DNA of 64,000 bases from Candidatus Obscuribacterales bacterium (GTDB lineage Bacteria > Cyanobacteriota > Vampirovibrionia > Obscuribacterales > Obscuribacteraceae). The notes under the pieces were generated by a model. That model was not told the origin of the DNA. It made no database searches and was given only the letters and a program-made list of their open reading frames with translations. The translations under genes and the position numbers were made by a program. Every line of letters begins with the position of its first letter. The stretch's first letter is position 1. Below are positions 1 through 7,908 of this stretch, in pieces. The stretch is taken from assembly GCA_019745415.1 (NCBI GenBank), contig JAIETF010000026.1, positions 1-64,000 on the forward strand. Direction: 5' to 3'.

Positions 1-2
1 GT

Positions 3-98
3 GATTCCACCACAGATGTAATCTCCGTACCTTATAGAAAGCTGGGGCTTAGCGGGGGAGCTAAAGGTGCAACACGTGAAGGTTGCTGGAGTCGATGA
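3..98 (+). CDS. possible 3' end of a gene entering from the left edge
   Basis: The frame beginning at base 3 is open from the window edge to a TGA at 96-98 and reads as a plausible but unrecognised C-terminus (DSTTDVISVPYRKLG... ending WSR). A 31-codon open stretch is weak evidence alone. The rest of 99-284 shows no gene or convincing promoter. Very tentative. Confidence 0.2.
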   Translation, partial: DSTTDVISVPYRKLGLSGGAKGATREGCWSR

Positions 99-284
99 TT
101 CAATATAGTCCAGATATCGGAGAATGCCCAGTAGGCGCCCTACGTAAGATCACCATGAATTGCATTAATTCAGACCTAGAATTGTCACAATCTTCTGATC
201 CAAACACTTTCCAGTGAAAATCCCAGAGATTCGCAAGATATAAAGGCTATATTGGTAAAAGGAATTACCAAAAAATAGGCCAAT

Positions 285-2249
285 ATGATTTCTGGAGCAA
301 ATACCGGATTTAGTTTTCGTCTGCTTAAAAGCATGGCTTTTACCCTTTCAGCCGGCTGGAAGTCTTGCTTAATTTGGACAATCTTCTCAGGAATGTTCTC
401 AAGCTGCACGCGGCTCAATCAGGGAGCTGTCGAGCTGATTGAAGTCTTGTTCAACTGCTTTATAGTTGCCTTGAGTCCTGCTCTCTTTTGCCTTTTCGAA
501 GGTTGGCAACTAAGCCAGGACCTAATTGCAGCGCACAATAGCAGCCTCGGTCAGGTTTTCTATAAACACACTTTGGCGGCCGGTATACCGACGATTCTTT
601 ATATATTGAAAGTCGGCGAAGACCTTAAGAAAGAAGCATTGGAAAAAGCTGAGAGACGCCTAAAGCTTGACACTGACGAAGAGCTGGACTTCAAAACAGA
701 AGCAAAGCCGTTCTGGCAACCATTTATGCAAGAACTGCTCCTTCTCTCGCTAATCTTCATAGCGCTTCTGCCCTTTCAAGCTAATCTACTATCGGCTCCG
801 GCAAAACTGCTGGGCAACCTGCACTTGCTAAATCAACTTAGTCTCCAAAAAAGATCACCGGGGGACTACTGCGAGAATATAAATATCGCCGGCACCTACA
901 GTTCGCTGGGCAAACATGAAGATGCCATGAAAAGTCTCGCCTCTATGTTGCCTTATGCAATGCACGATATGGATAGAGGTTTAGGCATTCGGCCCATCGA
1001 ACGCATTTATAGCGCACTCTCTAAGATCGACCCCAAAAACGAACTGACTGCCGAGCAGTGGCAGAATCTGGTTCGTCCATTCCAAGACCAGTTCAACCAT
1101 ACGCTCACTAACAATAAGACAAACTTGCCTGGCAGAGTGGTCAGATTAACCGATTGCTTCGGTAATCCACCGGCAGACGCATCTATCCTGGCTCCAACAT
1201 GTCTGGAAATTATGGCTGAAAGCCTAGCAGCAGCATACGCCAGGCACAATTGTATCAACGAGGTACTATGCATGTCCCAGCAAGAAGAAACAATCAGAGA
1301 GCACGCCAACACGCCCTTTATGCGCACAATAGAGTATATTCGCGAGGCAGATAGAAGCGATGACGCCTTAGTCGCCTTTAAAATCGCCCGCGCCGAGCTT
1401 GAAACACAAGGACAAGAAGGACCTAAAAATGTTCAGGCTAGAGAACTCGCCGAGCTTGTCTGCCATAGATTTATAGAGACCCTGAGCAACCGTATGGAGA
1501 ACAAACCAAATTGGGATAAAGCTGCTGCTGAAGAAGCTGGAGCCGAAAACATAGAAGCGATCGAAGCAAAAATAGGCTTGCTGCAAGAAGCAGAAAAGAA
1601 AGCTATGGCAGACGGCGACCTGGTGGTAGCGCGCGACGCCAGAAGAGAACTGGCTCAGATTTATAGCAAAGAGCCGCATCAGAACTGGGAGCAAGCGCAA
1701 TACTACCTAACCCTGGTATACGAGATGGAAAATGCAGTGCCGAGTACACCAGGACAACAGCTTGATGATTTGATGAGCGCCGTGAAAGCCTGCCGCAGAA
1801 ATCTGGACATGCGGCAAGCGGCATCGTTTCAACAGGAAGTGCTGCGCACTAAAGAAAAAATCTACGGCATTGATGAAACATATCGAAGCAAAGCCAGAGA
1901 CTATGCCTTACTGGGTCAATTATGGCAGGCGGCAAGACAGCCCTCAAAGGCTCTGGAAGCATTTCAAAAGGCCTGGGAAATAGATAAAGACGACAATTCC
2001 TTGCCGCTGCAAGCCAAAAACGTCTATTTATCTAACTTATTGCTATTGACCGATACTGCCGGTAGACCAGACCTGGTAGCACAGTACAAAGATCAGCTCG
2101 ATAAGAACCTCGTCACTATCTTTAACGGTCACCCTCTAAAGCAAGCCAACCCTATACCCAAGCCGCACGTAGACCCAAGAGAAAACATTCTTGACCCTCT
2201 TTATTGGTTGCTTCTAGATCAAGACAAACAACTAGCCTTACTTGAATAA
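285..2249 (+). CDS. TPR-containing membrane protein, function unknown
   Basis: A 654-residue protein. Hydrophobic segments lie near residues 50-70 and 148-170 (LLLLSLIFIALLPFQA), so the N-terminal quarter is probably membrane-embedded and the remainder soluble. The C-terminal half is alpha-helical with TPR-like units: residues around 455-530, then a clear unit near 555-600 (ALLGQLWQAARQPSKALEAF). TPR arrays mediate protein-protein contacts; no catalytic motif is visible. The ATG at 285 has only a weak AGG upstream, so the start is uncertain. It appears monocistronic apart from the small ORF overlapping its 3' end. Function cannot be assigned. Confidence 0.75.
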   Translation: MISGANTGFSFRLLKSMAFTLSAGWKSCLIWTIFSGMFSSCTRLNQGAVELIEVLFNCFIVALSPALFCLFEGWQLSQDLIAAHNSSLGQVFYKHTLAAGIPTILYILKVGEDLKKEALEKAERRLKLDTDEELDFKTEAKPFWQPFMQELLLLSLIFIALLPFQANLLSAPAKLLGNLHLLNQLSLQKRSPGDYCENINIAGTYSSLGKHEDAMKSLASMLPYAMHDMDRGLGIRPIERIYSALSKIDPKNELTAEQWQNLVRPFQDQFNHTLTNNKTNLPGRVVRLTDCFGNPPADASILAPTCLEIMAESLAAAYARHNCINEVLCMSQQEETIREHANTPFMRTIEYIREADRSDDALVAFKIARAELETQGQEGPKNVQARELAELVCHRFIETLSNRMENKPNWDKAAAEEAGAENIEAIEAKIGLLQEAEKKAMADGDLVVARDARRELAQIYSKEPHQNWEQAQYYLTLVYEMENAVPSTPGQQLDDLMSAVKACRRNLDMRQAASFQQEVLRTKEKIYGIDETYRSKARDYALLGQLWQAARQPSKALEAFQKAWEIDKDDNSLPLQAKNVYLSNLLLLTDTAGRPDLVAQYKDQLDKNLVTIFNGHPLKQANPIPKPHVDPRENILDPLYWLLLDQDKQLALLE

Positions 2250-2513
2250 CTCGGCTACAGCGAAGCAGTTACCCAGTGAGGCTGTTCTCAGGAGAGTCAA
2301 CGGAATGCAGCTAAAAACGCCCGCAGAACTTCTGGCCCAGCTCATCGAAGCAGGTTTTGCCGAGCGAGCAAAGAGTTTCCTTGGTTGTACAGAGGGTTAC
2401 ATGCCTACTCTAGAACGTTACAAAAGATACTAGCTGAATGGGAGCGCATGCGGAAAGAGCAGCAGTTATCGAAAGCCCAGATTGAATCAATCCTCGACGC
2501 AGCCGAGGCTTGA
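2242..2513 (+). pseudogene. small ORF with probable -1 frameshift (about 90 codons if joined)
   Basis: The zero frame starts at TTG 2242 inside the end of the preceding gene and stops at TAG 2431-2433 after ERYKRY. The -1 frame from the AAAAG at about 2423 continues as KILAEWERMRKEQQLSKAQ and ends at TGA 2511-2513. Joined, the product looks like one continuous charged helical protein. Either a base was lost or gained in the A-run, or ribosomes slip there. No good ribosome-binding site is seen for the TTG, and no family is recognised. Low confidence that it is expressed. Confidence 0.35.
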
Positions 2514-2515
2514 TA

Positions 2516-2622
2516 AAAAGAATCGAGCCCGATAGCCGAAGCTATCAGGCGCGAAACTCTACCTCCCCACGAAAATCATTCAATTTTGCTGCGCTTGTGC
2601 CTCAGCTCTTTGTGTCATTAAT
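2516..2622. repeat. hairpin-bearing intergenic repeat, copy 1
   Basis: About 107 bp, repeated imperfectly at 2716-2826. It starts AAAAGAATCG, holds a perfect GATAGC-CGAA-GCTATC hairpin (2531-2546) extended by GCC/GGC, then a CTACCTCCCCACGAAAA block and a TTCAATTTTGCTGCG block, and ends CAGCTCTTTGTG...ATTAAT. Read on the minus strand the loop is C(UUCG)G, a very stable tetraloop, followed by a U-rich run, as in an intrinsic terminator. It may be an sRNA or a small mobile repeat; function unknown. Confidence 0.7.
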
Positions 2623-2715
2623 GTACGAAAGAATGCGTGAAAAACTCGTGATGACAATTCTAAAGAAAGAAATTTAGTGAAGAGATTTCAGCAGCCCTAT
2701 AGCCGTAAAGCTCTA

Positions 2716-2826
2716 AAAAGAATCGTGCCCGATAGCTCTTTCGAACTACCGGACGCGAATCTCTACCTCCCCACGAAAAGGCTTCAATTTTGCTGCGTTT
2801 GCGCCTCAGCTCTTTGTGCTATTAAT
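2716..2826. repeat. hairpin-bearing intergenic repeat, copy 2
   Basis: Second copy of the element at 2516-2622, about 200 bp downstream in the same orientation. The CTCTACCTCCCCACGAAAA and TTCAATTTTGCTGCG blocks and the CAGCTCTTTGTG...ATTAAT end are nearly identical. The hairpin arm has diverged (GATAGCTC...GAACTACC) yet still pairs imperfectly, and the flanking AAAAAGAATCG is kept. The two copies fill most of the gene-free 2514-2934 interval. Confidence 0.7.
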
Positions 2827-2884
2827 CTAAGGGCAAGCATGTGAAACCTCCGTGATAATTTCGACTGCTTTCTGAGCCGAATTC

Positions 2885-2915
2885 AAAAGAAAAAAAATCC
2901 CCGTTAAGGGGATTT
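2885..2915 (-). terminator. intrinsic terminator of the 2935-3900 gene
   Basis: On the minus strand AAATCCCC-TTAAC-GGGGATTT forms a perfect 8-bp stem (2895-2902 with 2908-2915) followed by a T-run (TTTTTTTC). It lies 20 bp past the stop codon of the minus-strand gene, the textbook position for a rho-independent terminator ending this transcript. Confidence 0.9.
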
Positions 2916-2934
2916 CTCAAGATTATGCAGTATC

Positions 2935-3900
2935 TTAGACGCCTTTGAGCTTATCGATCAGCTCTTTGTCTTTCAGTCGCGCCAGAATTTTATTGAGCGA
3001 TTCTTGCGAATCAAGCATACTGTGCCCGACCTTCAAACCAAATATAGAATCTTTCTTGCCGCCATGGTCATCTATATACTGATTTTTCAAGGCGCGGGTC
3101 AGTTGCTTATGCTGAGCGCGTGAAAAGTCGCCGCCCAAGGCTTGAAGAATACGGTCGGCGGCAGCAGCAGGACCCTCACCGGCTTTTATCGTCGAGGCTT
3201 CTTTCAAGCCCTTGCTGTTCCAGTTCTGCTCAGAAGGAGCCACCAAAGTTTCTGGGGCTTTATCCGAAGCTTTATCTGGCGCTTTATCCGAAGCTTTATC
3301 TGGGGCTTTGGCAACATTCTGATCTGCGGACTGTTTCTCAAGCTCAGCCAGGCGATCGCGTCGGTCAAAAATGCCGCGCCCAAAAGACTGCTTGCTGAAA
3401 TTACCCTTTTCGTCTTTGTAAGGCTGCAATTCAGCGCTGTCATAGCCGCGGCGCAAAGTATCAACCGCCCGCACGAAATCTTTGGGATAACGACTTTCTT
3501 TGTCGCCGCCCTTGTAAGCCTTGGCGGCTGCCAAATACTTCTCCATATCAACTTTAGAAATGCCGCCCTGACCGTCTCTAGATTCCAGTCGAGCTAAATG
3601 CCTGGCCGAGCTATCTCTAAAGATTTCAGCCCCGATTCTCTCCATAGCCAGGTTCTCGTTTTTGAATGTCTTGATTGCTTGCTCAGAAGGCACTCGGGAA
3701 CTTTCAATGGCGGCGACCTCAGCCCGAGCCGTCTCCAATCTCGGCGTTTCTTTCTCGCTATTAGGCTTGGCAAACCTCAAATTATCAGCTTCGCTCTGCA
3801 GCGCACCACTCTTGTTGGTGCCTTCAGCATTCGAACCGATGAGAACTTCCTGCGGACGCTTAGTTTGCGTCTCCACTACTTCGGCGCTTGCTTTAGTCAT
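2935..3900 (-). CDS. Lys/Glu-rich hypothetical protein with PDKASDKA repeats
   Basis: A 321-residue, highly charged, probably largely disordered protein with no signal peptide or membrane segment. Around residues 200-222 a short repeat alternates DKAP and DKAS, encoded by two 24-bp DNA repeats at about 3255-3310. The last ~100 residues (GLKEAST... to KELIDKLKGV) look folded and helical. No family is recognised. It is the last gene before a strong terminator and the likely distal end of the minus-strand run starting at queF, although 77 bp separate it from the preceding gene. Confidence 0.75.
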   Translation of the reverse strand: MTKASAEVVETQTKRPQEVLIGSNAEGTNKSGALQSEADNLRFAKPNSEKETPRLETARAEVAAIESSRVPSEQAIKTFKNENLAMERIGAEIFRDSSARHLARLESRDGQGGISKVDMEKYLAAAKAYKGGDKESRYPKDFVRAVDTLRRGYDSAELQPYKDEKGNFSKQSFGRGIFDRRDRLAELEKQSADQNVAKAPDKASDKAPDKASDKAPETLVAPSEQNWNSKGLKEASTIKAGEGPAAAADRILQALGGDFSRAQHKQLTRALKNQYIDDHGGKKDSIFGLKVGHSMLDSQESLNKILARLKDKELIDKLKGV

Positions 3901-3977
3901 AGAAAACTCACGATACTCAAATGGGGGTTAGGTTAGCTGAGCTTAGCTCGCCCCCCGTAAAAGAAATGTAAACGCTC

Positions 3978-4361
3978 TTAAGTGCTTGGCTCTTTGGCAA
4001 AGACGAATAAGGCAAAAGCTGAACTGAAAAGCACAGCAAGCTCTAGATAAGGGGTGAGCATGCCAAAATTGTAAGCGGGCAAAGTTTCTGAAAAGACAGC
4101 CAAGACCCCTAACTGTTCTATGGCAAAAGCCAATCCTGTGCCTAAAATAAAAACCAGAGGCGCCATTGCCCGCCTGAGATATCCGTTCAATAAATAAGCA
4201 AGCAAGGCAAGCGCCGACCAAAGCAACAAGCCCAACCAAACATAAGGCATAAAGCTAAACCAAAAGAAACTGTTGAAACCGAAAAGAATTCGCAAAATCC
4301 AATAAACTGACTGCACTGCGTAGGCGGTGAGACTAATGTAGAAATAGAGCCTAAATAACAT
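3978..4361 (-). CDS. small integral membrane protein with about four TM helices
   Basis: A 127-residue hydrophobic protein with apparent transmembrane stretches near residues 5-28, 32-60 (FMPYVWLGLLLWSALALLAY), 67-90 and 100-120, and a short charged C-terminus (FAKEPST). No enzymatic motif or family recognised. It follows the two SAF-domain genes on the same strand with a 41-bp gap, so it may belong to the same envelope-related transcription unit. A shorter ORF in another frame (3943-4239) is much less protein-like and was discarded. Confidence 0.7.
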   Translation of the reverse strand: MLFRLYFYISLTAYAVQSVYWILRILFGFNSFFWFSFMPYVWLGLLLWSALALLAYLLNGYLRRAMAPLVFILGTGLAFAIEQLGVLAVFSETLPAYNFGMLTPYLELAVLFSSAFALFVFAKEPST

Positions 4362-4402
4362 AATTTGCTCTAGTTCTCATTGCCATTAATCATCTGGTTT
4401 CC

Positions 4403-4813
4403 TTACTCAAGATCTCTTTGTACAAGTACTTGTCCCTTGTTCAAGCCATATTTAGTCTTCTTGCCGATGATTGACTTGAGGCTCTCCACTTCATCACCGA
4501 TGGAGCGATTGGCAAATATATCTACTTCTTCAAAAACAACATCAGCCTTTTGCGCAGGCGAGACTATTGCCTCGGTTAACACCACTCCCGGTGGCACAGC
4601 CACTTTCAGCTTAACGACCCGCACCTGCTTGCTAATCTTTTCCATCTTTTGCGAATTGTACTCGCCTTGGGCGATTTCCTTACCAGCCAGAAAGCCAGAG
4701 CTGGCCATAAAGGGCAAAAGCAACATATAAAGCGCAAAGGGCTTATAAATCTTGGACCGCCCGCCGACGGCGCCAGCCTCTTGCTCTCCCGGCTTGATAG
4801 TTTCGTTGCTCAA
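4403..4813 (-). CDS. SAF-domain membrane protein (CpaB/RcpC-like), second of pair
   Basis: 136 residues: a cytoplasmic N-terminal tail, one transmembrane helix near residues 27-44, then a SAF-like region (VPPGVVLTEAIVSPAQ... SIIGKKTKYGLNKGQVL). SAF domains in CpaB/RcpC-type proteins assist Flp pilus assembly, and the same fold occurs in flagellar FlgA and sialic acid synthases, so the pilus role is by analogy only. It overlaps its upstream neighbour by four bases (ATGA), indicating translational coupling. The two adjacent genes are homologous in layout, which suggests tandem duplication or a heteromeric pair. Confidence 0.7.
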   Translation of the reverse strand: MSNETIKPGEQEAGAVGGRSKIYKPFALYMLLLPFMASSGFLAGKEIAQGEYNSQKMEKISKQVRVVKLKVAVPPGVVLTEAIVSPAQKADVVFEEVDIFANRSIGDEVESLKSIIGKKTKYGLNKGQVLVQRDLE

Positions 4814-5208
4814 GGGGTTACCTCCGCTTCAGGCAAAAGGTCGTGCTTTGAGACATACTCGCCGCGCCTTAGACTCCATTTGAGGCGCCCACCCATACAA
4901 TCGGCAGCAAATCCAAAGGAATCACTATAGACCTTAGGCATCATCACTCTCACTTCTTCAACATTGTCAGAGTCGATCTTGCCACCAGCCGGAATATTCT
5001 TCACAACCTTGACCAGCTGAATCTGAATCGGCGCTTCGCCAATAAGAGGCTGTTTTCGGTAGTTCTCCCAGGTGCTGGACCAACCGACAAAATAAGCAAT
5101 CGAAATAGTACCAATAAAGATGAGCAAGCTACCAAAGACAACCAACAAAGAAAGTCCTGACTTCTTCGAATTCTTTTCAGTTTCTTTGGCGTGCTCAGTG
5201 GTGTTCAT
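4810..5208 (-). CDS. SAF-domain membrane protein (CpaB/RcpC-like), first of pair
   Basis: About 132 residues from the ATG at 5208; an in-frame TTG at 5223 would add five residues, but the ATG is preferred. A basic N-terminus precedes one membrane helix (LSLLVVFGSLLIFIGTISIA) and a SAF-like domain with the typical opening VVKNIPAGGKIDSDNVEEV and closing LRRGEYVSKHDLLP. Such proteins bind sugars or peptidoglycan-like polymers in pilus or flagellar assembly; the actual partner here is unknown. The gene is 45 bp downstream of queE, so it may be co-transcribed with the queuosine genes without being functionally related. Confidence 0.7.
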   Translation of the reverse strand: MNTTEHAKETEKNSKKSGLSLLVVFGSLLIFIGTISIAYFVGWSSTWENYRKQPLIGEAPIQIQLVKVVKNIPAGGKIDSDNVEEVRVMMPKVYSDSFGFAADCMGGRLKWSLRRGEYVSKHDLLPEAEVTP

Positions 5209-5268
5209 ATTTACTGCTCTCAACCGGACGAAAAGAGTCTTGACCTGCCTAATTTTAGCAAAGAGCTT

Positions 5269-5958
5269 TCAGCGCAGCCCCAAATATTTGTGAGTTTGCA
5301 ATGTTAGTCGATAACCATATTTAAGAGCCGCATTCATACTGGCTTTTATATTGAGCACATTGCGCTCTTCGTCTTGTTCATCCAGAGGCATGACAAAGAC
5401 GCTTTTACCAGGCAGAGGTCTGGCGATAGCGCCGGGGGCACCGCTCTGCCGGGTCGAGAAAGACGGCAAACCATCTCTTTCATCAGTTTCACCGTCTTTT
5501 ATGAGGTACTTATAGGCATCGATATGTGCCGCCAGCTTCTCGTTCAAAAGCGGTGTCTTGGGACTGCAAACAACAAATAGATCGGAACACCAAGGCAAAT
5601 CTTGATAGAGAGTGCCATTGGTCTCCAGTTGTACTGTAAAGTCACGCTCCAAAAGACCGCCCACCAGAGGCACTATGTTCTGACGAAAGGGTTCGCCGCC
5701 TGTGATCACCACCAGTCTAGCCTTAGACTGTAAAGCCTTCACTTTATCGAAAATCTCAGCTAGAGTCGGACGCCATGTGGACGATTCAAAATCAGTGTCG
5801 CAAAAATAACAGGCAAGATTGCAGCCCCCTAGCCTTATAAAGACCGATGGCTCTCCAGTGAAAGGCCCCTCGCCTTGCAAGGTGTAGAAGATCTCCTGCA
5901 CCCAAAGACTGCTCCCGTCTCCGGCTTCCTGTGCCCTTACCGGATTGGTACCGAACAT
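5269..5958 (-). CDS. queE: 7-carboxy-7-deazaguanine synthase (radical SAM)
   Basis: QueE converts 6-carboxy-tetrahydropterin to 7-carboxy-7-deazaguanine in the preQ0/queuosine pathway. The radical-SAM cluster motif CNLACYFC (C-x3-C-x2-C) is present, preceded by the family opening FYTLQGEGPFTGEPSVFIRL and followed by the SAM-binding ITGGEP. The chosen start (ATG 5958) lies 5 bp after queD; a longer reading from 6006 would overlap queD by 43 bp and adds nothing conserved. At about 229 residues it is normal length for QueE. It is the last que gene of the operon. Confidence 0.93.
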   Translation of the reverse strand: MFGTNPVRAQEAGDGSSLWVQEIFYTLQGEGPFTGEPSVFIRLGGCNLACYFCDTDFESSTWRPTLAEIFDKVKALQSKARLVVITGGEPFRQNIVPLVGGLLERDFTVQLETNGTLYQDLPWCSDLFVVCSPKTPLLNEKLAAHIDAYKYLIKDGETDERDGLPSFSTRQSGAPGAIARPLPGKSVFVMPLDEQDEERNVLNIKASMNAALKYGYRLTLQTHKYLGLR

Positions 5959-5963
5959 AAGCT

Positions 5964-6473
5964 CTACACCAACTCCACTTCGGCAAAGCAGTTCTCTGTC
6001 TCCCAAAGCACTACTTTGGTAAGGCGAACACCACTACCCTTAAGCAGACGAGGAGCCAGCTCCAGCAAAATATAGCGCGCCATATTCTCTGCTGTAGGAT
6101 TATTCTCCATCACAAACAGCTTCTGCCCCGGTATCATATTTAGTGCTTGCTGCGCTTCCAAATCATTTCTTGAAACAATAAAACCATGATCCCAATTGGC
6201 TTCTATCCAAGGGGCGAAGAGAGACTTAAGCTGCCCAAAATCAACGACACGCCCAAGACTATCAAGCCCATTTCCATTGAGTTCGTTCTCAGAGCGCGCA
6301 TACAGAAATACCACATAGTTATGACCATGCAGATTGGCGCACTTACTTTCATGACCATAGACTCTGTGACCGGCGCAAAACTGCAGCCGCCTTGAAGCGG
6401 TAACTGTAGAGAGAGCCAGGCGCTCTTCGCGCTCTTCGCTCTCATCCAACTGCATACGACTAACCAGTTCCAT
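5964..6473 (-). CDS. queD: 6-carboxy-5,6,7,8-tetrahydropterin synthase
   Basis: QueD makes 6-carboxytetrahydropterin from 7,8-dihydroneopterin triphosphate, the first committed step to preQ0. The zinc-binding histidines and catalytic cysteine are visible in CAGHRVYGHESKCANLHGHNY (split: H in CAGH, C in SKC, HGH), and DHGF and the PTAENMA segment with its conserved Glu follow. The sequence is 169 residues with a ~20-residue N-terminal extension relative to short QueD proteins. It sits 15 bp after queC and 5 bp before queE, so the three are almost certainly co-transcribed. Confidence 0.93.
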   Translation of the reverse strand: MELVSRMQLDESEEREERLALSTVTASRRLQFCAGHRVYGHESKCANLHGHNYVVFLYARSENELNGNGLDSLGRVVDFGQLKSLFAPWIEANWDHGFIVSRNDLEAQQALNMIPGQKLFVMENNPTAENMARYILLELAPRLLKGSGVRLTKVVLWETENCFAEVELV

Positions 6474-6488
6474 TTTCTTACACCTAAC

Positions 6489-7190
6489 TTAACGCACTTG
6501 AACACTTACAGCTCTTGCCAAAAGAGGATCTTTCAGACCAGCCTCGGCAAAACCCTTGGCCCGCAAAACACAAGAATGACACTTACCGCAAGGCGGGTAG
6601 AGACCTTCATAGCAAGTGGTGGAATATGCCAAGGCATCAAGACAACCAGGCAAGCTTTGAGCAAGCTCCACCGTTTCTTTCTTGGTCATGTTCATCAACG
6701 GCGTGACGATTGCCAACTTGCGGTCGAGACCGCTGACCAGAGCCGCTTCAAGCTTGGTGATGAAGTCTTGCCTGCAGTCGGGATAGCCGCCGAAATCTTG
6801 CTGAGCCACACCAACCACGATACTATCGACATCGTGCACATAGGCACGATTGGCAGCGATAGTGAAGAAAAGAATATTGCGACCCGGTACAAAAGTAGAG
6901 GCCACACCCGATGGCAGGGCAGGCTCTTTAGAGTCAGCAACTTCGAAATGATCCACCGGCAAGCTGTGATCTGTAAGCGGGCTTAGCCCCTTGAAGATAG
7001 CGCCGAGATCGATGATCTCATGACTTATCCCAGCCATCGCCGCTATTTTACGAGCGCTGTCTATTTCGATTGCATGCCTCTGGTTATAGCAAAAGGTAAC
7101 GGCATGAACCCTCTCATATTGGGACTTAGCCCAATAAAGACAGGTTGTGCTGTCTTGACCGCCCGAAAATACAACCAAAGCCGAAGCCAT
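6489..7190 (-). CDS. queC: 7-cyano-7-deazaguanine (preQ0) synthase
   Basis: QueC is the ATP-dependent amidating and dehydrating enzyme that turns 7-carboxy-7-deazaguanine into preQ0. The PP-loop SGGQDSTTCL is at residues 9-18 and the zinc-binding CGKCHSC near residue 200, preceded by the fourth ligand in STTCYEGLYPPC. Length (233) fits the family. It is separated from queF by 127 bp, in which a TTGACA hexamer occurs without a well-spaced -10, and no preQ1 riboswitch pattern could be recognised there. Confidence 0.94.
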   Translation of the reverse strand: MASALVVFSGGQDSTTCLYWAKSQYERVHAVTFCYNQRHAIEIDSARKIAAMAGISHEIIDLGAIFKGLSPLTDHSLPVDHFEVADSKEPALPSGVASTFVPGRNILFFTIAANRAYVHDVDSIVVGVAQQDFGGYPDCRQDFITKLEAALVSGLDRKLAIVTPLMNMTKKETVELAQSLPGCLDALAYSTTCYEGLYPPCGKCHSCVLRAKGFAEAGLKDPLLARAVSVQVR

Positions 7191-7317
7191 TAGTCCCTCA
7201 CCAAATGCAAGAAAGATATTCTAGCAAAATGTCAAGGACGAGGCAGCAAACGTAACGTAAATAGGGATTGGCTGCACACAAGCCCCCTCTTGGCAAACCG
7301 AATACTCTAATTACAGC

Positions 7318-7866
7318 CTATTTGCGGGACTTCTCGTAGAAAGCCTTGGGCCAGAAAGGAATACCGCCTCTGGGCGTGAAACGCCCTTCCACAGTTAGTG
7401 AAAGGGGTTTAAGCTTGTCAATCAAATCATTGGCGATGCGATTGACACAGGCTTCATGAAATTCCGGCAACTGCCTGAAAGCCCCCAAATAGAGCTTGAG
7501 AGACTTACTTTCCACACAGAGCTTGTCGGGGCAATAATCAATAACAATATTGGCAAAATCAGGTTGTCCGGTAATAGGACAGACCGTGGTGAATTCAGGC
7601 GCCTCGATGTGTATGGTGCCGCAGACGTTGTTGCGATTGGCTTTCTTGTCATTAAACGGATTATCGAAAACTTCCAGAATCTCGGGATTTGGATTGTCAT
7701 AGTTTTGCTTGACGGCAGCAGTTTCTTTGCCTAGCTCTTTGAACTGCTTCTTTTCTTTATGTCCGTTCTTCTCTTTGTTTTTGACTACTTGCTTATCATC
7801 CACATGGCTCTCAACCGCCTGACTTTCAGCCGCATGAATCTTCTTATTACTTGCTTTCTTAGCCAT
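7318..7866 (-). CDS. queF: NADPH-dependent preQ0 reductase, with Lys-rich N-terminal extension
   Basis: QueF reduces the nitrile of preQ0 to the aminomethyl of preQ1, the base inserted into tRNA by Tgt. The catalytic Cys lies in [14 protein letters not shown] and the QueF signature follows in [13 protein letters not shown], then [13 protein letters not shown] near the C-terminus. The core corresponds to the short, YkvM-type enzyme, but about 55 highly charged residues (KKASNKK... [12 protein letters not shown]) precede it and are unusual. A GGGAG ribosome-binding site stands 8 bp before the ATG. Tgt and QueA are not in the window. Confidence 0.92.
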   Translation of the reverse strand: MAKKASNKKIHAAESQAVESHVDDKQVVKNKEKNGHKEKKQFKELGKETAAVKQNYDNPNPEILEVFDNPFNDKKANRNNVCGTIHIEAPEFTTVCPITGQPDFANIVIDYCPDKLCVESKSLKLYLGAFRQLPEFHEACVNRIANDLIDKLKPLSLTVEGRFTPRGGIPFWPKAFYEKSRK

Positions 7867-7908
7867 AAAAGGTCTCCCGCAAAGCGCGATCGCTAAGCCC
7901 TAAGTTTA

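Noticed and set aside
7191..7317. preQ1 riboswitch ahead of queC or queF
   Set aside because: No match to the preQ1-I or preQ1-II consensus could be seen in either gap.
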